Positions 62,136 through 64,000 of a DNA stretch of 64,000 nt are shown here, one piece after another (position 1 is the first letter of the stretch; every line of letters begins with the position of its first letter). Made by a program: the position numbers and the translations under genes. Origin of the DNA: Colimorpha_A sp900556615 (GTDB lineage: Bacteria > Bacillota > Clostridia > Oscillospirales > CAG-272). The notes beneath the pieces were generated by a model. The model was given only the letters and a program-made list of their open reading frames with translations. It did no database searches and was not told the origin of the DNA. The stretch covers positions 1 to 64,000 of the forward strand of contig CAVBUH010000043.1 in the NCBI GenBank assembly GCA_963598415.1, read 5' to 3'.

Positions 62136-63422
62136 ATGAAGACAGAGGAACTTGTTTCGAAAATCAACAAAGGAGAACTTGACGTACGTTTTGCGGAGCT
62201 TTACGGAGAGCCTTTTGTTTCCGAACAGCGTAAAAGATACATAGATGCGATAAATGATTTTTCCGAGCTTTTCGGAAACGATAGAGATGTGAGATTATTC
62301 TCTGTTCCCGGCAGAAGCGAAATATCGGGAAATCACACGGATCATAACCGAGGCTGTGTGATTGCGGCAGCGGTGAATCTTGATATTATTGCCGTTGCTT
62401 CCGCAAATGATAAGGATACCGTCACTGTCAAGAGCAAAGGATTTCCAGCCGATACGGTAAGCTGTTTTCCCGATTCTCCGGAGAAAGCGCTGTTTTATAC
62501 TTCCGGCTCGCTGCTCTCCGGCATATGTGCAGGCTTCCTGAAACGCGGATATAAGGTGCACGGATATGACGCTTATACGACTTCTGACGTACTCAAGGGC
62601 TCCGGTATATCCTCCTCGGCGGCTTTTGAGGTAATGGTCGGCACCATAATGAATTATCTTTATAACGACAATGTAATATCTGCCCCGGAAATTGCGCAAA
62701 TCGCGCAGTTTTCCGAGAACGTTTATTTTGGTAAGCCCTCCGGTCTTATGGATCAGACCGCCTGCGCGGTTGGCGGTTTTTCTTTTATAGATTTTGAAAA
62801 TGCGGAAGCGGCAAAAATAGAAAAACTTGATTTTGATCTCAGCAGTGCGGGATACAGCCTTTGCATCACGAACACCGGAGGAAATCATGCCGATCTGAAC
62901 GAGGATTATGCCTCTGTTCCCGCCGAAATGAAAGCGGTTGCCGCTGAATTTGGACGTCCGGTGCTTCGGGGACTTACCAAGGCAGAGCTTATTTCCCGTG
63001 CATCGTCTCTCCGGAAAAAGCTCGGAGACAGAGCCGTTTTACGCGCCTATCATTTTATCGATGAAAACGAGAGAGTGCAGAAGCAGGCGCAGGCGCTCAA
63101 GGACGGGAACCTTGACGGCTTTTTCAAAGGAGTAAAGGCTTCCGGCGAGTCGAGCTTTATGTGGCTTCAGAATGTATACACTACTAAGAATGTAGCGGAA
63201 CAGGGGCTTTCGCTGGCTCTTGCCGTTACGGAGTATGCCCTTTCCGGTACCGAGCGCACCTCGGCATGGAGGATACACGGCGGCGGTTTTGCCGGAACGA
63301 TACAGGCATTTGTTCCTGATGAAAACGTTGCCGCATATAAAAAAACAATGGAAACGGTTTTCGGAGACGCTTCCTGCGCAGTACTGAAGGTGCGCAGAGA
63401 GGGCGCTGCTGCTGTGGTTTGA
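62136..63422 (+). CDS. galK: Galactokinase (GHMP family)
   Basis: 428 residues. The N-terminal galactose motif is PGRSEISGNHTDHN, the GHMP phosphate-binding loop lies in VLKGSGISSSAAFEV, and the active-site region has GKPSGLMDQTACAVGG. The C-terminal motif SAWRIHGGGFAGTIQAF closes the fold. It is slightly longer than the E. coli enzyme, with Ser-Glu in place of the common Val-Asn after PGR. It phosphorylates galactose, linking it to the alpha-galactosidase genes of the window, although galT and galE are not present. GGGGGAGG precedes the ATG. Confidence 0.9.
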   Translation: MKTEELVSKINKGELDVRFAELYGEPFVSEQRKRYIDAINDFSELFGNDRDVRLFSVPGRSEISGNHTDHNRGCVIAAAVNLDIIAVASANDKDTVTVKSKGFPADTVSCFPDSPEKALFYTSGSLLSGICAGFLKRGYKVHGYDAYTTSDVLKGSGISSSAAFEVMVGTIMNYLYNDNVISAPEIAQIAQFSENVYFGKPSGLMDQTACAVGGFSFIDFENAEAAKIEKLDFDLSSAGYSLCITNTGGNHADLNEDYASVPAEMKAVAAEFGRPVLRGLTKAELISRASSLRKKLGDRAVLRAYHFIDENERVQKQAQALKDGNLDGFFKGVKASGESSFMWLQNVYTTKNVAEQGLSLALAVTEYALSGTERTSAWRIHGGGFAGTIQAFVPDENVAAYKKTMETVFGDASCAVLKVRREGAAAVV

Positions 63423-63434
63423 TCCGGTGCCGAG

Positions 63435-64000
63435 ATGTATATAGAATCCATATATATTGTAAGCTTCGGAGGACTCAGCAATTTCGGGCTTGAGTTGTTT
63501 GACGGACTGAATATAATTGAGGGAAAAAACGAGTCGGGAAAAAGTACAATCAGCGATTTTATCCGTTTTATCTTTTACGGCTTTTCGGGAAAAGGAGACA
63601 GGGAGTATCACCTGAGCTTTTCCTCCGCTTCTGCGGAGGGGAGCGTAATCATCAACTGCGAAGGAAAGCGTTACCGCATAGAGCGCAGGCTTGCCGGGAC
63701 GCGGGAGGCGTTCGGGATTATCGATCTTGACGACGGCAGAAGGTGCTTTGAGGGAAAGGTTCCCGGAGAGGTGTTCTTCCGGCTGCCCGAAAAGCTGTTT
63801 ACCTGTACGGTCTTCGTGGGGCAGACGTCGGGAAGAAAAATAAACGGCAGAGAGACCTCCGAAGCGGTTGAGAATCTTCTATTTTCTGCCGATGAGACGG
63901 TAAGTGTAAAAAAATCTCTTCAGCTTCTGGATAAGTCGAGAACCGAGCTTCGTTATAAAAACAAAAAGGGCGGAAGAATAGCCGAGCTTGACGATGAAAT
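63435..64000 (+). CDS. YhaN/SbcC-like AAA ATPase, N-terminal part (runs off the window)
   Basis: 188 codons are visible from ATG 63435, 13 bp after galK. The start MYIESIYIVSFGGLSNFGLE and Walker A IIEGKNESGKST are typical of SbcC/RecF/YhaN-type proteins, with a first beta domain (INCEGKRYRIERRL) before the coiled coil. Such proteins act with an SbcD-like nuclease in DNA repair. The remainder, and therefore the exact family, lies beyond 64000. Confidence 0.75.
   Translation, partial: MYIESIYIVSFGGLSNFGLELFDGLNIIEGKNESGKSTISDFIRFIFYGFSGKGDREYHLSFSSASAEGSVIINCEGKRYRIERRLAGTREAFGIIDLDDGRRCFEGKVPGEVFFRLPEKLFTCTVFVGQTSGRKINGRETSEAVENLLFSADETVSVKKSLQLLDKSRTELRYKNKKGGRIAELDDE

Overview
The window looks like a chromosomal segment of an uncultured, Gram-positive, spore-forming anaerobe of the class Clostridia, probably an animal-gut lineage. 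The evidence is the sporulation genes (spoIVB peptidase, gerW/ytfJ, a DacB/DacF-type carboxypeptidase next to rluB), strong GGAGG-type ribosome binding sites, sigma-A promoters close to consensus, many lipoprotein signal peptides and a large set of glycan-degrading enzymes. No tRNA, rRNA, CRISPR array or phage genes were seen. All assignments were made by eye.

Layout. 1-7.7 kb: a YihY-type membrane protein, then an unusual array. It starts with a secreted multidomain protein (DNRLRE domain, Ig-like domain, ricin-like domain, C-terminal metzincin-type protease). A lipoprotein follows, then a signal-less orphan copy of the DNRLRE core carrying a different C-terminal module (about 595 bp nearly identical to the first gene, plus an in-frame TAG), then a second lipoprotein and a third fragment. 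8-18 kb: a housekeeping and sporulation block with ymdB, lon, engB, an M50 protease, scpA, scpB, a DUF2953 gene, gerW, a D,D-carboxypeptidase and rluB. 18-46 kb: a carbohydrate-utilisation region. It holds two GH127-like enzymes, a surface-anchored and a cytoplasmic GH27 alpha-galactosidase-like enzyme, a GH2 beta-mannosidase-like enzyme, a ROK kinase, a SIS isomerase, three paralogous clan GH-A-like lipoproteins (one fused to a clan GH-D-like domain), another TIM-barrel lipoprotein, two jelly-roll-like surface proteins, two ABC-type sugar-binding lipoproteins with no permease genes, and two AraC regulators. 47-64 kb: spoIVB, htrA, Rrf2 plus a two-gene ThrE-type exporter, a three-gene membrane-stress module resembling B. 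subtilis ydjI-ydjG-ydjH, a YgjP peptidase, a DtxR regulator, a variant amidophosphoribosyltransferase, galactokinase and the start of a YhaN/SbcC-like ATPase.

How the parts may work together. The minus-strand genes from about 42.2 to 28.4 kb form one co-directional locus. A surface binding protein and lipoprotein glycosidases would capture and cut a glycan outside the cell, and cytoplasmic GH127, GH2, SIS and ROK enzymes would finish the sugars. GH27 enzymes and galactokinase fit release and phosphorylation of galactose. A galactomannan-like or arabinogalactan-like substrate would fit, but the sequence does not settle this.

Repeats. At least three families of short (about 160-200 bp) non-coding repeats with terminal inverted repeats are scattered between genes, along with a separate 545-bp inverted-repeat element after rluB. 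Several end exactly at stop codons, some copies are chimeric, and two same-orientation copies flank the amidophosphoribosyltransferase gene.

The strongest candidate for an undescribed system is the 1.1-7.7 kb array. Its layout resembles the core plus orphan-cassette arrangement of polymorphic toxin loci, but on a DNRLRE core with protease-like ends and lipoproteins in the position where immunity genes usually lie.
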